A DNA stretch of 64,000 nucleotides. Source: Mytilus edulis. Taxonomy: Eukaryota > Mollusca > Bivalvia > Mytilida > Mytilidae. The position numbers and the translations under genes are program-made. Shown here in pieces: positions 9,162 through 20,200 of the stretch; positions within the stretch are counted from its first letter, which is position 1; every line of letters starts with the position of its first letter. The stretch spans positions 21,005,750 to 21,069,749 of the forward strand of contig NC_092356.1 in NCBI RefSeq assembly GCF_963676685.1, written 5' to 3'. The notes under the pieces were generated by a model. The model was not told the origin of the DNA. It searched no databases and worked only from the letters and a program-made list of their open reading frames with translations.

Positions 9162-9690
9162 GTTGTCATTTTAATGTTATATTTCGTCCTGTAATGTTGT
9201 GTTGTCATTTTAATGTTATATTTCACATGGCCATAAAAGAGGGAAGTTTGACATGCCACAAAACCAGGTTCAACCCACCATTTTTCCTTTAAAATTGTCC
9301 TGTACAAAGTCAGGAATATGGCCATTGTTATATATATATTATAGTTTGTTTCTGTGTGTGTTACATTTTAACGTTGTGTTTCCGTTGTGTCGTTTTTCTC
9401 TTATTTTTTAGTGTGTATTCACATTACTATAAGACGTGTCACGGTACTTATCTATCCCAAATTCATGTATTTGGTTTTGATGTTATATTTGTTATTCTTA
9501 TAGGATTTTGTCTAATGCTTAGTCCGTTTCTGTGTGTGTTACATTTTAATGTTGTGTCGTCGTTCTCCTCTTTTATTTAATGCGTTTCCCTCAGTTTTAG
9601 TTTGTTACCTCGATTTTGTTTTTTGTCCATGGATTTATGAGTTTTGAACAGTGGTATACTACTGTTGCCTTTATTTAATCAGCAGCTTCT
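9162..9690 (+). repeat. Dispersed repeat R1, long copy split by BEL/Pao
   Basis: Shares in order TGTTGTCATTTTAATGTTAT, the 'gccacaaaaccaggttcaac' block, TAGTTTGTTTCTGTGTGTG, 'ttgtcgtttttctc', TTAGTTTGTTACC and GGTATACTACTGTTGCC with copies at 18386-18960 (minus) and 42890-43215 (plus). It also has an internal short duplication of the TGTTGTCATTTTAATG block (9159 and 9203). A 74-codon frame at 9356-9580 has a relative in the 18.5-kb copy. Confidence 0.8.
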
Positions 9691-10150
9691 CTAGAATCAG
9701 TTTTTAGATTCAAATACTAGCAAATATTTTTCCATATTACTTGTGTGGGAGTTTTAATGAGCGAAACTTGTGTTTTGCCAAAAGACAACCCAGTTGTGCT
9801 GTGCATATTTCTATCGTTTATCTTATACCGGATTCGAAAAAAAGTTTTCATATATTTCTCTTTGCCGGATGTCATTATGCAATTTTGATTGTGTTAATCA
9901 AACATTTGTTCACGTAGTTGATTTTAAGGTTAAATTGGTATTAAATATTGGAGAAATGAGATTGCATAAGCTTGGGTTTTTTGTGTGTGTTTTTTTTGCA
10001 TTTTAATAGACCTACAACAATTTGTATTTGTCTAAAAATAATATACATTATATTCTGCCGTGACTTATAATAACCCATTCTCTGGCGTAAGTCTATTATT
10101 CTTACTGTATATTATTGATTACGAATTCACTGACCAATGTGTTAACTTGA
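9691..10150. other. Unassigned AT-rich DNA
   Basis: Short stop-limited frames only; no exon or RNA gene recognised. Confidence 0.4.
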
Positions 10151-10151
10151 T

Positions 10152-10905
10152 AAAATTGAGAATGGAAATGGGGAATGTGCCAAAGAGACAACAACCCGAC
10201 CTTAGAACAGACAACAGCCGAAGGCCACCCAATAGGTATTCAAAGCAGCGAGAAACTCCTGCTCCGCGGAGGCATCCTTCAGCTGGCCCCTAAACAAATA
10301 TATATACTAATTCCGTGATAATGAACGCCATACTTAACTCCACATTGTACACAAGAAACTGAAATTAAAAATGATACAAGACTAAAAAGGCCAGAGGCTC
10401 CTGACTCGGGACAGTCGGAAAAATGCGGCGGTGGTAACATGTTTATGAGATCTCAACCCTCCCCCTTTACCTCTAGCCAATGTAGAAAAGAAATAAGCAC
10501 ATTAAAATTCAGTTCAATAGAAGTCCGAGTCTGATGTCAGAAGATGTAACCAAAGAAAATAAACAAAATGACAATAATACATAAATAACAACAGACTACT
10601 AGCAGCTAACTGACATGCCAGCTCCAGACTTCAATTAAACTGATTGAAAGATTATATGTCTTCATCATACGAATATCAGGCACAATCCTTCCCGTTAGGG
10701 GTTTAGTATCATACCATCAGAACATATATGAGAGGAACACAACCCGTGTCATGCCAACAACTGTTTTTTAAACAAATGTGTTTAGTTCCGATGCAAAGAC
10801 CCAATAAGTCAATCAATATTAACGCCAAAATATGCAATCTTTAATGACCTGACAACAGTATCGTAACTATATCCATTAAGTTAACTTATATTATAACTTT
10901 GAACT
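10152..10905 (+). repeat. Dispersed repeat R4, long copy
   Basis: Begins AATTGAGAATGGAAATGGGG and continues through blocks such as GCATCCTTCAGCTGGCCCC, GGCCAGAGGCTCCTGACT, CAACCCTCCCCC and ATGACCTGACAACAGTATCG. Fragments of its left end recur at 40404-40446 and 32978-33025, both on the minus strand. The region is GC-richer than the flanks and I remember similar long non-coding blocks as very abundant in mussel DNA. The superfamily is not determined. Confidence 0.6.
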
Positions 10906-10951
10906 TTTAACTTACTGTCTATCATCCTCTCAAAAGCGAGTATCAAATGAA

Positions 10952-11018
10952 GGGTTCGAACTCGGACGTATTTTTATCGAAATTCATAACAGTCATCAGT
11001 ATTGATACCACTAAACGA
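10952..11018 (-). tRNA. Degenerate tRNA-like sequence (possible SINE head)
   Basis: On the minus strand an A-box-like TCGTTTAGTGGTATCA (11018-11003) is followed 40 bases later by a B-box-like GAGTTCGAACCC (10963-10952), correct order and spacing for a type-2 pol III promoter. I could not form a good 7-bp acceptor stem, so this is more likely a tRNA-derived SINE head or tRNA relic than a working tRNA gene. Confidence 0.3.
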
Positions 11019-11166
11019 TCACGACTTTATTAATTAAAATTTTATAAATAAAAAAGACCGTCTATTAAATTGTTAATGATTAAACATTGAATCCAATATT
11101 TATAAACAAATATGGAATTTGGAGTTAACAAAGAGGAGCTTACATATCGTTTAAGTTATATTAAAC

Positions 11167-11629
11167 TTTATTAACCAACTAAGTGCATTATTGCCAAAAA
11201 TGACTATTTATTAAAAATTACATATTTTCTGTAATGGCCCTGTTTTTCTGTAATGGCCCTGTTTTTTTCTGTAATGGCCCTGTTTTTTTCTGTAATGGCC
11301 CTGTTATTCTGTAATGGCCCTGTATTAATGCCCAGGTTGTCTGTATTAAGCCCAGTAAGGGTTTTTAATAAAGTTAATAAAATTAAGTTGTAAAGAGTAT
11401 AATACCTTTTTGTATTTTGTTTAATTTAGTAACCAGTAACAAACATTAAAGAGTTATAAAGAACCATATAAAGGGATCACTGTTCATCCTGTTTTTCAAC
11501 ACATAACTTCTTTCAACTTAATATCTTTGATATTTGGTATATTTAAAGCTTTATCATGGTGAAGTACAAATTATTTTTTTCAAACTAAACTGTCATTAAA
11601 AGAGTAAGAGAGTACAGTTGGTTAATAAA
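11167..11629. mobile_element. MITE-like segment with 14-bp TIRs and internal minisatellite
   Basis: TTTATTAACCAACT at 11167-11180 is exactly inverted at 11616-11629. Between them lie five tandem copies of a ~20-bp unit TGTAATGGCCCTGTTTTT (11231-11327). The same TAATGGCCCTG core forms the stem of the palindrome at 11631-11809, which starts two bases to the right. Non-coding. No clear target duplication. Confidence 0.55.
11231..11327 (+). repeat. Minisatellite, five ~20-bp units (TGTAATGGCCCTG)
   Basis: Five near-identical direct copies separated by runs of T of varying length. The core is shared with the neighbouring palindrome. Confidence 0.85.
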
Positions 11630-11630
11630 T

Positions 11631-11809
11631 GTATTAAGAAATGGGTGTTTTTATAATGGCCCTGTTATATGTCCTCGGTCAGTAATAATGGCCTCGGATG
11701 TCTGTAATGGCCCTCGGCATTGCCTCGGGCCTTTACAGACTTCCTCGACCATTATTACAGACCTTGGACATATAACAGGGCCATTATAAAAACACCCATT
11801 CATTAATAC
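11631..11809. repeat. 179-bp loop-less palindrome (fold-back element)
   Basis: Positions pair as i + j = 23440 (centre 11720). An uninterrupted 35-bp perfect stem (11640-11674 with 11766-11800, containing ATAATGGCCCTGTTATATG) continues inward with about a dozen scattered mismatches to the centre with essentially no loop, and outward to 11631/11809. It also carries repeats of 'cctcgg'. Transcribed, it would fold into one long hairpin. Confidence 0.9.
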
Positions 11810-12460
11810 TATATCTATTAACTTGTCTAAGGTCTAAATAGAGATCTGAACCGTGTGATATAGTCATTAACAACTTTTACAGAATAAAAAAGACACAATA
11901 CGAAATTATCTAAATGAAATTCCGTCGCTCGTTTATTATCGTTTAAGCCTCCACTACTTCTTATAAATTCTTTAACACAGAAACGGCATTATAAAACTTA
12001 GACTTAGAATGCCACGATAAGTAAGCTTCTGCATTTCCCGGGTTATATGTTCTATTAAAAATAAAGAGAACAGGACCGATACCGTGTCTGAACCTGTATG
12101 TTGATGCATTTAATCGACCGAACATGCATAGGTTTTCTGAAGCAGAACAGATAATGAAAACGTTTCTATTTTAAACTATAGACAAACAGAAAGAGGCTGT
12201 ACGGTAGGTCTACAATTTTTTTGTACCGTACAACATGTACAATATTCGATATATATAAATTCATTCGATTTCAAAACAACCAACCAATCTTTTACGAAAA
12301 ATTTCTAGCCAAGGTATGTAGGACAAATGGACGAACGTAAGGAATGACGGATTAATCCGGTCACTAGAACTTGCGTTAAAGGATTCAATGTGTTTTGAAT
12401 TTCCATTTAATTTAAAAAAAAAAAAAAACAGCTTCGATATCACTTGCGTGCATTATAAAT
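11810..12460. other. Unassigned AT-rich DNA
   Basis: No gene recognised; a 14-base A run lies near 12415-12429. Confidence 0.4.
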
Positions 12461-12463
12461 CAT

Positions 12464-12508
12464 ATCTTACACTGTTTTAGATCTTTCTTATCTAAGATAG
12501 TGTAAGAT
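12464..12508. repeat. Short 19-bp stem hairpin
   Basis: ATCTTACACTGTTTTAGAT pairs with ATCTAAGATAGTGTAAGAT (17 of 19 pairs) around a short loop of about 7 bases. Confidence 0.6.
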
Positions 12509-12529
12509 AAGATTGATGGAAAATGGCAA

Positions 12530-12700
12530 TTGTTTTCTTATAGTTCGTGTCTCTGTGTGTTGCATTTTAGTGTTTTTTGTTGTGTCGTTGTTCTCCTCTT
12601 ATATTTGATGTTTTAGTTTGTAACCCGGATTTGTTTTCTTCTCAATCGATTTGTGAATTACGAACAGAGGTATACTACTGTTGTCGCCTTAATTTATCCC
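12530..12700 (+). repeat. R1 right-half fragment
   Basis: Contains TTGTGTCGTTGTTCTCCTC, TTGTAACCCGGATTTG and AGGTATACTACTGTTG in the R1 order; 5' truncated. Confidence 0.65.
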
Positions 12701-13892
12701 CAATGATGGCTTTTAGGCGACCCACTAGTCTGCAGAATCAGTTGGGGTGGACTAAAGTGTCTTAGCCGAGTATACCTCCTTGAGAATATTGTGCAAAACT
12801 CTGCAAGAGCTGCCTACAAATGCATCTTTCTGTTTGAGTTTTTTGTTACTATAAGGAGCATACGTTTGTTTAAAATCTATAGTTTAACATGTTCCTGTCA
12901 TAGTGATTAGTTTAAACATCTATGTGTTGCATTGAAAAAAAAACCATTCCCACCCACTAACTTATAGACAATTTCTTAAGTAAAAATATGTATCTGGACG
13001 ATTTTATTGCACCTAATTAATGATTTGAAGTTGATAAATATTTCATGATGTCTTATCTATATTTCATCTCCTATGACTTATAACCTTTTACATTGTTTTG
13101 ATTGATGTTAGGTTAAAATGATAGATTTAAAACATAAAATATAATCTTTTACTAGAACATCGACGAAAATCAATACTTTTAACTAAGCTAGCAATATTTC
13201 ATACTGCATATTGAGTAATTACAATATTATTAAAGTTATAAGTAAATTATTAGCAATGAAAGTATGAAACAACAGTATATTTTAGAAATTTTTTTCCTCA
13301 ATGCTCTTCAATGTTTTTTTGCTTTTTTTTGTCTGAGCGTCACCGATGACACACAGACGTTCGTCTGGTGTATTAAATTGTAACCTTGGTACCTTTGATA
13401 ACTATATACAGACATTGATCTAAAATAAATTTCAAATACTTTACTTGTTATTTAAACCGAAGTTGACAACATCAGCCACTTCAGTACCAGAATCCATGAT
13501 ACACGTGACGATTTCAATTTAATTCTTAACTAATTAGCAATAAACCAACTTCATCTGCGTATGAAGAATACATTTCTCAACTTAAACGTTCTTATAAAGA
13601 GTGCAGCTGCTACTCAGACTTTATAAACGTCATCAGTGTCAAAGCAAATAATTTTAAAATGACATGAGGCAGGGTTTTGTCAAAGTATTTGAATTCCGCT
13701 ATCGGTTTTTTGACAGTGTTTTTACTTTTTAACATTTTTTTTATTCGAGCGTATGGCGCAAATATAAATTGCCATCCTGTTTTCTATGTTGAGTTTATTT
13801 ACATTTTTGCTTCCATTTTTTTTAACCATGTTTTTATATTTTAAATAAATGTGTATCATATAAAAAAGTGTATAATATATACGGTACGTATA

Positions 13893-13894
<2 letters not shown>
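12701..13894. other. Unassigned DNA with an R2 fragment
   Basis: About 13295-13390 carries CTCAATGCTCTTCAATG and GACGTTCGTCTGGTGTAT, matching part of repeat R2 (compare 22630-22740). The remainder is AT-rich and unrecognised. Confidence 0.4.
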
Positions 13895-13924
<30 letters not shown>

Positions 13925-14003
13925 CTTCTTCTTCTTCTTCTTCTTCTTCTTTTTCTTCTTCTTCTCCTTCTTCTTCTTCTTCTTCTTCTTCTTCTTCTTC
14001 TTC
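13895..14003 (+). repeat. (CTT)n microsatellite, about 36 units
   Basis: Nearly pure CTT triplets with two interruptions (TTT and CTC variants near 13950-13966). Long poly-Glu and poly-Phe frames across it are artefacts of the triplet. Confidence 0.97.
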
Positions 14004-14127
14004 CACCATATTTGCAGGATCACCGCATTAAAGTATACTAGTTTTAGATAATTTTTAAAAATGCGTAGTTTTTAGAAAATATCAAAATTCTATTAAGACT
14101 AAATATGTAACTTTCAACTACAAAAAA

Positions 14128-14385
14128 AATTTCTTCGTAGTCTTTGTCAAAATACTATCAATAACTAAAAAATCATCGTTGTCTTTGTCAAAATACTTTT
14201 AACAACAAAACATCTTTTATCGTCGTGTTTATCAAAATATTATAAATAACAAAACCTTTTTCATCGTTGTCTGTGTCAGTATTACTATAAATTACTAAAC
14301 CTTTTTCATAGTCGTCTTTGTCAAAATACTATCAATTACTAAAAGATTTATGTTGGCATCTTTGTCAACTTTACTATCAACAACA
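14128..14385 (+). repeat. Minisatellite, six ~44-bp units
   Basis: The core TCTTTGTCAAAATACT or variants starts at 14141, 14182, 14226, 14270, 14315 and 14359, spacing 41-45 bp. Copies are diverged, so the array is older than the 38-bp array downstream. Confidence 0.8.
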
Positions 14386-14796
14386 ACGATATATTTATAT
14401 GTATATTTGTTTGGAATATTGTTGTCAGTTTTGATGTATGCGTACAGAGTTTTGGCTGCTGGATCCAATCACATGAATATTATTTCTGATTCAAATCCCC
14501 ACTCGATTTGGCAATATAACGGAACCATCAATTCGGTCATACAAGTAACCAGTTTAACTAGCTATAAAACCATCTTTAATCCACTATTTCGTTCCTTCGG
14601 CGTTTTACAAATGGACAAACATCAATTCCAGGTCAAATAATTGAATGTACTGCATTACCTTACGAGGTAGCCGAAACAAGTATTTGAAACACTAGTAGCC
14701 TAAAGCATTAACCAGACACGACACAAAACAATTAAGCTAACAATGTGCATTTAACCGTGTGAAATGCGAAAACAATACCGTTACATTGTTACATTG
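14386..14796. other. Unassigned DNA
   Basis: A 96-codon frame begins inside the minisatellite (14350-14640) but has no recognisable domain; I do not call it a gene. Confidence 0.4.
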
Positions 14797-14984
14797 AACA
14801 TTGTACATCTTTACAAATTAAACATATGTGATTGTACATTGTACATCTTTACAAATTAAACATATGTGATTGTACATTGTATATCTTTACAAATTAAACA
14901 TATGTGATTGTACATTGTACATCTTTACAAATTAAACATATGTGATTGTACATTGTAAATCTTTACAAATTAAACATATGTGAA
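14797..14984 (+). repeat. Minisatellite, five 38-bp units
   Basis: ACATCTTTACAAATTAAAC or single-base variants starts at 14805, 14843, 14881, 14919 and 14957, an exact 38-bp period with very low divergence, indicating recent expansion. Confidence 0.95.
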
Positions 14985-16689
14985 AGGGATATACAAACAC
15001 AAATAGTTTAAGATATACTGACAAAGCCGCAGCAAAACCTGCTCTACAAACAAATAATTAAATAAGCTAACAATGTATATCGAATGTTGAAACAACCTGA
15101 AATTCAACGTTCAATTGCAAACTCTGATGGATGACAGGTATGTATTAACCAAAAATCGATCTTGGACTGACAAACAGATTCAAAGTTCAGTTATTTGCCT
15201 ATTTAAGATGTATTACGACATTCAATATAAATTAACAAATTATAACAAAATTATGGAAAATTGCCGAACAACTCCTTGAAAATACTGCCCTTTTATGTCC
15301 GTTATCCAGGTTTTATCAATTTTGCCTACTAAATAGAATACAATTATCAAAAAACAGAAACTTAACATACCAAACTACCAAACATAAGCAGCAGGACCAG
15401 ATTTACAAATATGTCAAACATCGACGAATGTCAGTCATTTAATTACAAGGATCATTGCATTTGTATGCCTATTTTAGTTCAGTTTTTTTTTTTTTGGCAA
15501 AAGATTTCCAGTATAATTAACAAAAGATATACACATAAGTCAGTAAGAAGACATTTGTCAATGTTTTTCCAGCAGTTTATGTATTTGAATGCCATTTGTT
15601 ACTAATCATTCGTGTATGCAACCTCAGTTATTCCCTACGAAACCGTGTTCCGACATCCAATATCATTGGGGTAAATGTGATCTCCGTTACTGCAGTTACG
15701 TATATCCAAAGATGGCAGACGATGTTTATGTTCAATTTTGTAATAATAATGTGTTATTATATATATTCTACGTTGGCACAATATTAGAAAACATATCAAC
15801 TAATCTCTAGGTCTCAAATTTTCCAAAAATATACAAACAAACATAAAAATGATGGCAATTGGACGCCACGATAAGGCGACTTTGAATGAATTCTAATCAA
15901 TTTCCAAAGGTTTCTCAAATAATTTATCAATTTAACAGCCTGAGTGAACGAATATCATTTTTTTAAAAATAGATTTCAATTTTTTTTTCTTGAGGCGAAT
16001 CATATTAGAATTTTAATACAACAGCGTGATTCAATTTTTTACCCATTACTTGCATGGTGTGGTTGGATGCTGAAGACAATACATAATTATTTGATACATA
16101 TCAGAATTTCAGAATATACATTTTGAAGGAAATAAGTATACAATACATTGGCTCTTATGGCCGATTAAAACGTACAATATCATACATATAAGCATCCTCA
16201 TAAATTAAAGTTTCAAATCTATATCTTATCATTCTGAAGTATCCCTTATACAATCTCGAAAATGAAATTACAATTTAACTAATTTGAGACATAACAAATC
16301 ATAATAGCAAACATTCAAAAATACAGAGTTTAAAATAGCATAAAATGATAAATATTTGTTTTTCCTAAAATTGTCCAAACACGTTACGTCATCATGGCTT
16401 CACACATTTTTTTTTCATCAGCATCACAATGGATGCTGCTTATGGAACAATACATGTCTATTGATTAGGAAAACCTCGATTTATCATTGTTTTTGTCATT
16501 TTCCATGTAACGTATTGTGCAAAAGAACTTAGCTTTACATCTTTTATTCTCTTGTAATGGTGTGTTTTTTTCTCATAAATTTTATTCTGTTTAAAGGGTT
16601 TTCGAGAAAAAAAACGTAGACAAACTAACACAGATTAGAAAGAAAGATCAAACTAGTATGTAATAAATTATATATGCTTGTTTCCAAAA
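14985..16689. other. Unassigned AT-rich DNA downstream of the SLC17 gene
   Basis: No host gene or recognisable element. Minus-strand AATAAA signals (plus TTTATT near 16543 and 16581) could serve the SLC17 gene that ends at 17268, but no closer one was seen. Confidence 0.35.
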
Positions 16690-16990
16690 AGTAAAATCAC
16701 AAAAATACTGAACTCCGAGGAAAATTCAAAACGGAAAGTCCCTAATCAAATGGCAAAATCAAATGATAAAACACATCAAACGAATTGACATTAACTGTCA
16801 TATTTCTGACTTGGTACAGGCATTTTCAAATGTGGTGGATTGAACCTGGTTTTATAGCACTAAACCTCTCACATGTGTGACAGTCGCATCAAATTAAATT
16901 ACATCTACAACGATGCTTGATCAAAACCGACACAAAAGGTAGCATTGTCATAATATGGGTACAGCAGTCATCACTGAGTCACAATCTCAA
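16690..16990 (-). repeat. Dispersed repeat R5, copy 1
   Basis: Blocks GAACTCCGAGGAAAATTCAA, AACACATCAAACGAATTGAC, ACCTGGTTTTATAGCA and ACCTCTCACATGTGTGACAG occur in the same order at 33835-34150. The strand is chosen because a small reading frame in the second copy runs on the minus strand. Confidence 0.7.
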
Positions 16991-17267
16991 AACAAACAAA
17001 TGAAAACAAATGTATAGCAATAATTGAATGTAACCTTATAAATCGTAAACATGGATACAAATCTCCTGTTTTATAGATATTTTTTCTATATTGATAGTTT
17101 CATTGTGGGCCAGTGCAACAGTCTGTCATACATTTTCACACGATCTTCATCCTTGGCCTTAAACCAAATATTCATATTTGCTTGTCAATAAAGCAATGTT
17201 AATGCAGTATTTCAAACAGCATTATCTTGAAATAAAAACTTGCTTGCATTATGAACTGTTTTTAACT

Positions 17268-20200
17268 TTAAAATTTTGTATTTTCATTTTTATCAATATT
17301 TTTTGGTTTTTCAACTTTAACTTCAATTTCCTCTTTGGCCCATTCTTGAACTTCTCCACTTGCCAAGCATCCAAAAACAACAATTCCAAGCAGGCATACT
17401 CCAGCACACACATAAAACATGTGTCTCCATTCTTCTGCTGTATCCTAAAAAATAAATTATTGTCAATGACACCCCTAATACTAAAAAATATTACACATTA
17501 CAAAAATCTTATATAAACTTTCTCAGTGTGTTAAGGATGTACTTAGGTGAGGTAGGTAAAAATTAAGAAATTAAGAAATTAAAATTGATACTATAAGCTG
17601 GTAGAGCATCAATTAAGGATAAAGATAAGCTAAACATATTGATAGGTCATGGACCTCCTTTTCGAGATATTTGAGATTTAAAATATGGCGGGAAAAGGCT
17701 GATTCTGACTTTTACTTTATATTTGCATTGGTATTATTTGGGTCTCAAAACAAAAGAAAGAAAATCAAGAATCTTCTAAAATTTTGGTAAATGACCTTTC
17801 ATGAGCTATTAAATCTTATATGAAAAATTTAATGGGTGTTATGGGGCAAAATATTTTGCATTGTATTGTATGGAAAAACACCAAGGAGTCCGAACATTTG
17901 ACACAAATTCCAAAACCTCACCCGAGTACATCCTTAATACGTTAAACGTCTTTCTATGTATATATGCACTGTATATCGAATCCAGAAACCTCTAAACAAA
18001 AACTGAACATTTCTTAAAGTTTGATTCGAAAAGATGTACATTAAACGACAGTTAAAACAAACAATTAGACACAAAATGAAAGTTCTAAGACTGCTTAACA
18101 TATATATTTACACCATTGCAATAGAAGTGGTCTATGCACGATCCACATGTTGACATTCACTGTTGCATTTTTGTGTTTAGGGTATAATGAATATGACTTT
18201 ATTTGTAGTATCCTTTATAACAATCGAAAAACTATTTGACATACATTTTTGTGTGTTTTTGCTACTTTTTCATGTTTTTTGGAAAACATTTTGGAGTAGT
18301 GCAGTATTTTTGTCCAAGCAAAGAGTGTTTAAAGTTTAAATATTAAAATTGACGTATAATTTACATTTGGGCAGAGAACTCTCTTTTCAAATTATAAGTA
18401 CTATAAATTAAGACAACAGTAGTCTACCGCTGTCCGAAACTCATAAATCGATAGAAAAAAACAAATCCGGGTTGAAAACTAAAACTGAGGTAAATGCATT
18501 AAATATAAGAGGAGAACAACGACACACCATTAAAATGTAACACACACAGAAACGAACTAAGCATCAGACAAAATCCGACGGGAATAACTAATATAACTTC
18601 AAAACTAAATACATGAATTTGGGATAGAAAAGTACCGTGACACGTCTTATAGTAATTTGAATTCACACTCAAATATAAGAGGAAACAAACGACAAAACAG
18701 AAACACAACGTTAAAATAATACACACACAGAAACGAACTATAATATAACAATGGCCATGTTCCTAACTTGGTTCAGGACATTTTTTAAAAGAAAAAAATG
18801 GTCGATTGAAGCTGGTTTTGTGACATCCCGCTTTAATGACAATGTTAAATATATCATTTAAATGACAACATAACATTAAAGGACTACAATGCAAATAAAT
18901 AGGAGAACATATTTGACAAAGAAACACACGAATTATAGCTAACAAAAGGCACCAGGTTTAAAATGTAATGCGCCAGAAGTGCATTTCGTCCATACAAGAC
19001 TAACAGGTGACACCCAGTTACAAAAGTTCGAAAGCCAAATCAAGTAAAAAGTAGAACAGCACTGAGGGTCAAAAGTTCAAAAAAGCTAGGGTTTTCTGCT
19101 TGGGATAAGAACATCCTGATTATTTAGAATAATTTATACTTTTGCAAACAGTAAATTATATGAAATGACTATCTAATAGATATACATGATAAAAAGTATT
19201 AACTAATTACAGAAAAAAATAGATACATTACATACACCAACATAATCCAACACAACAAAATACACACACACAAGATATTTTTTAAATTTTGTCACAACAA
19301 AACTTTCGATGAATTTTTTTTTAATTACAATCAAATATCTACAATGCAAAATGTTGATTTGGTAACAAATGGTGATTTTATATATTATGTTTTACTTTAA
19401 GTCCCGCTTGTTTGTTGACTTCCATCTTAATTGGCAATGATTGACATAGCTCCCTTAAGGTATGTTAGTCTCTATGTATTGTCCGGCTTTAAGAAAAGCT
19501 TTATTGATTAGTTCATTACAACGACAGTTTAGCAGAAATTGCCATTTTTAGTTACGAGCCAGTTACGACTATCTATCTAGCACTTATAATACAATCGTGA
19601 AAAATATTTGGATATACGTATTAAATTAACAAAACATTGGTATTTATTTTCAGATTACTACCTTTTTGTAATAAGTCATGCATAATTGATATCATACTAC
19701 TTACATTTGGTGTTAATATACTTGTTACAATTGGTGCCACCATGCCAGGAACAGTAGCCAGTGTATTGGTCAGCCCAAATAAGGTACCCGCATACCTGTA
19801 GGTGCATGTAAACTTTGTTACAAAAAACATCTCTTGCAACTTGTTACTTGTCAGCTACTTGTTTATGCTTTAGTCATTTATTGTTTTTGTTCTTGGATTA
19901 TCATAAGTGTTAAGATAAATTAATTTTTTTCTGTATAATATAATCTTTTATGTTGAAGGGAACGAAAGATACCGAAGGGACATTCTCACTCATAAAACAT
20001 AAACTGACAACTGATCTCGGGTTAAAGGCCAACAGACAAACAGCAGTACACAAAACACAGAGATTGAAGTCTTAACTAGAGGCAATATTAGTTTACCGAT
20101 GTTCATATCTCATAAATCTAGAAGATATAAATGAAACACTGAAAATTTATTTACACGTTTCCGATCTGTAGAAGTTCTTGTTCATATGAAGACAGCCATA

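Noticed and set aside
13722..14051. Poly-Glu (minus) and poly-Phe (plus) reading frames
   Set aside because: Both are translations of the (CTT)n microsatellite; no independent coding evidence.
14797..14984. CRISPR-like array
   Set aside because: The 38-bp units are directly contiguous with no unique spacers, and the genome is animal.
17178..17516. 112-codon plus-strand frame
   Set aside because: Antisense to the last SLC17 exon, whose minus-strand reading is strongly supported.
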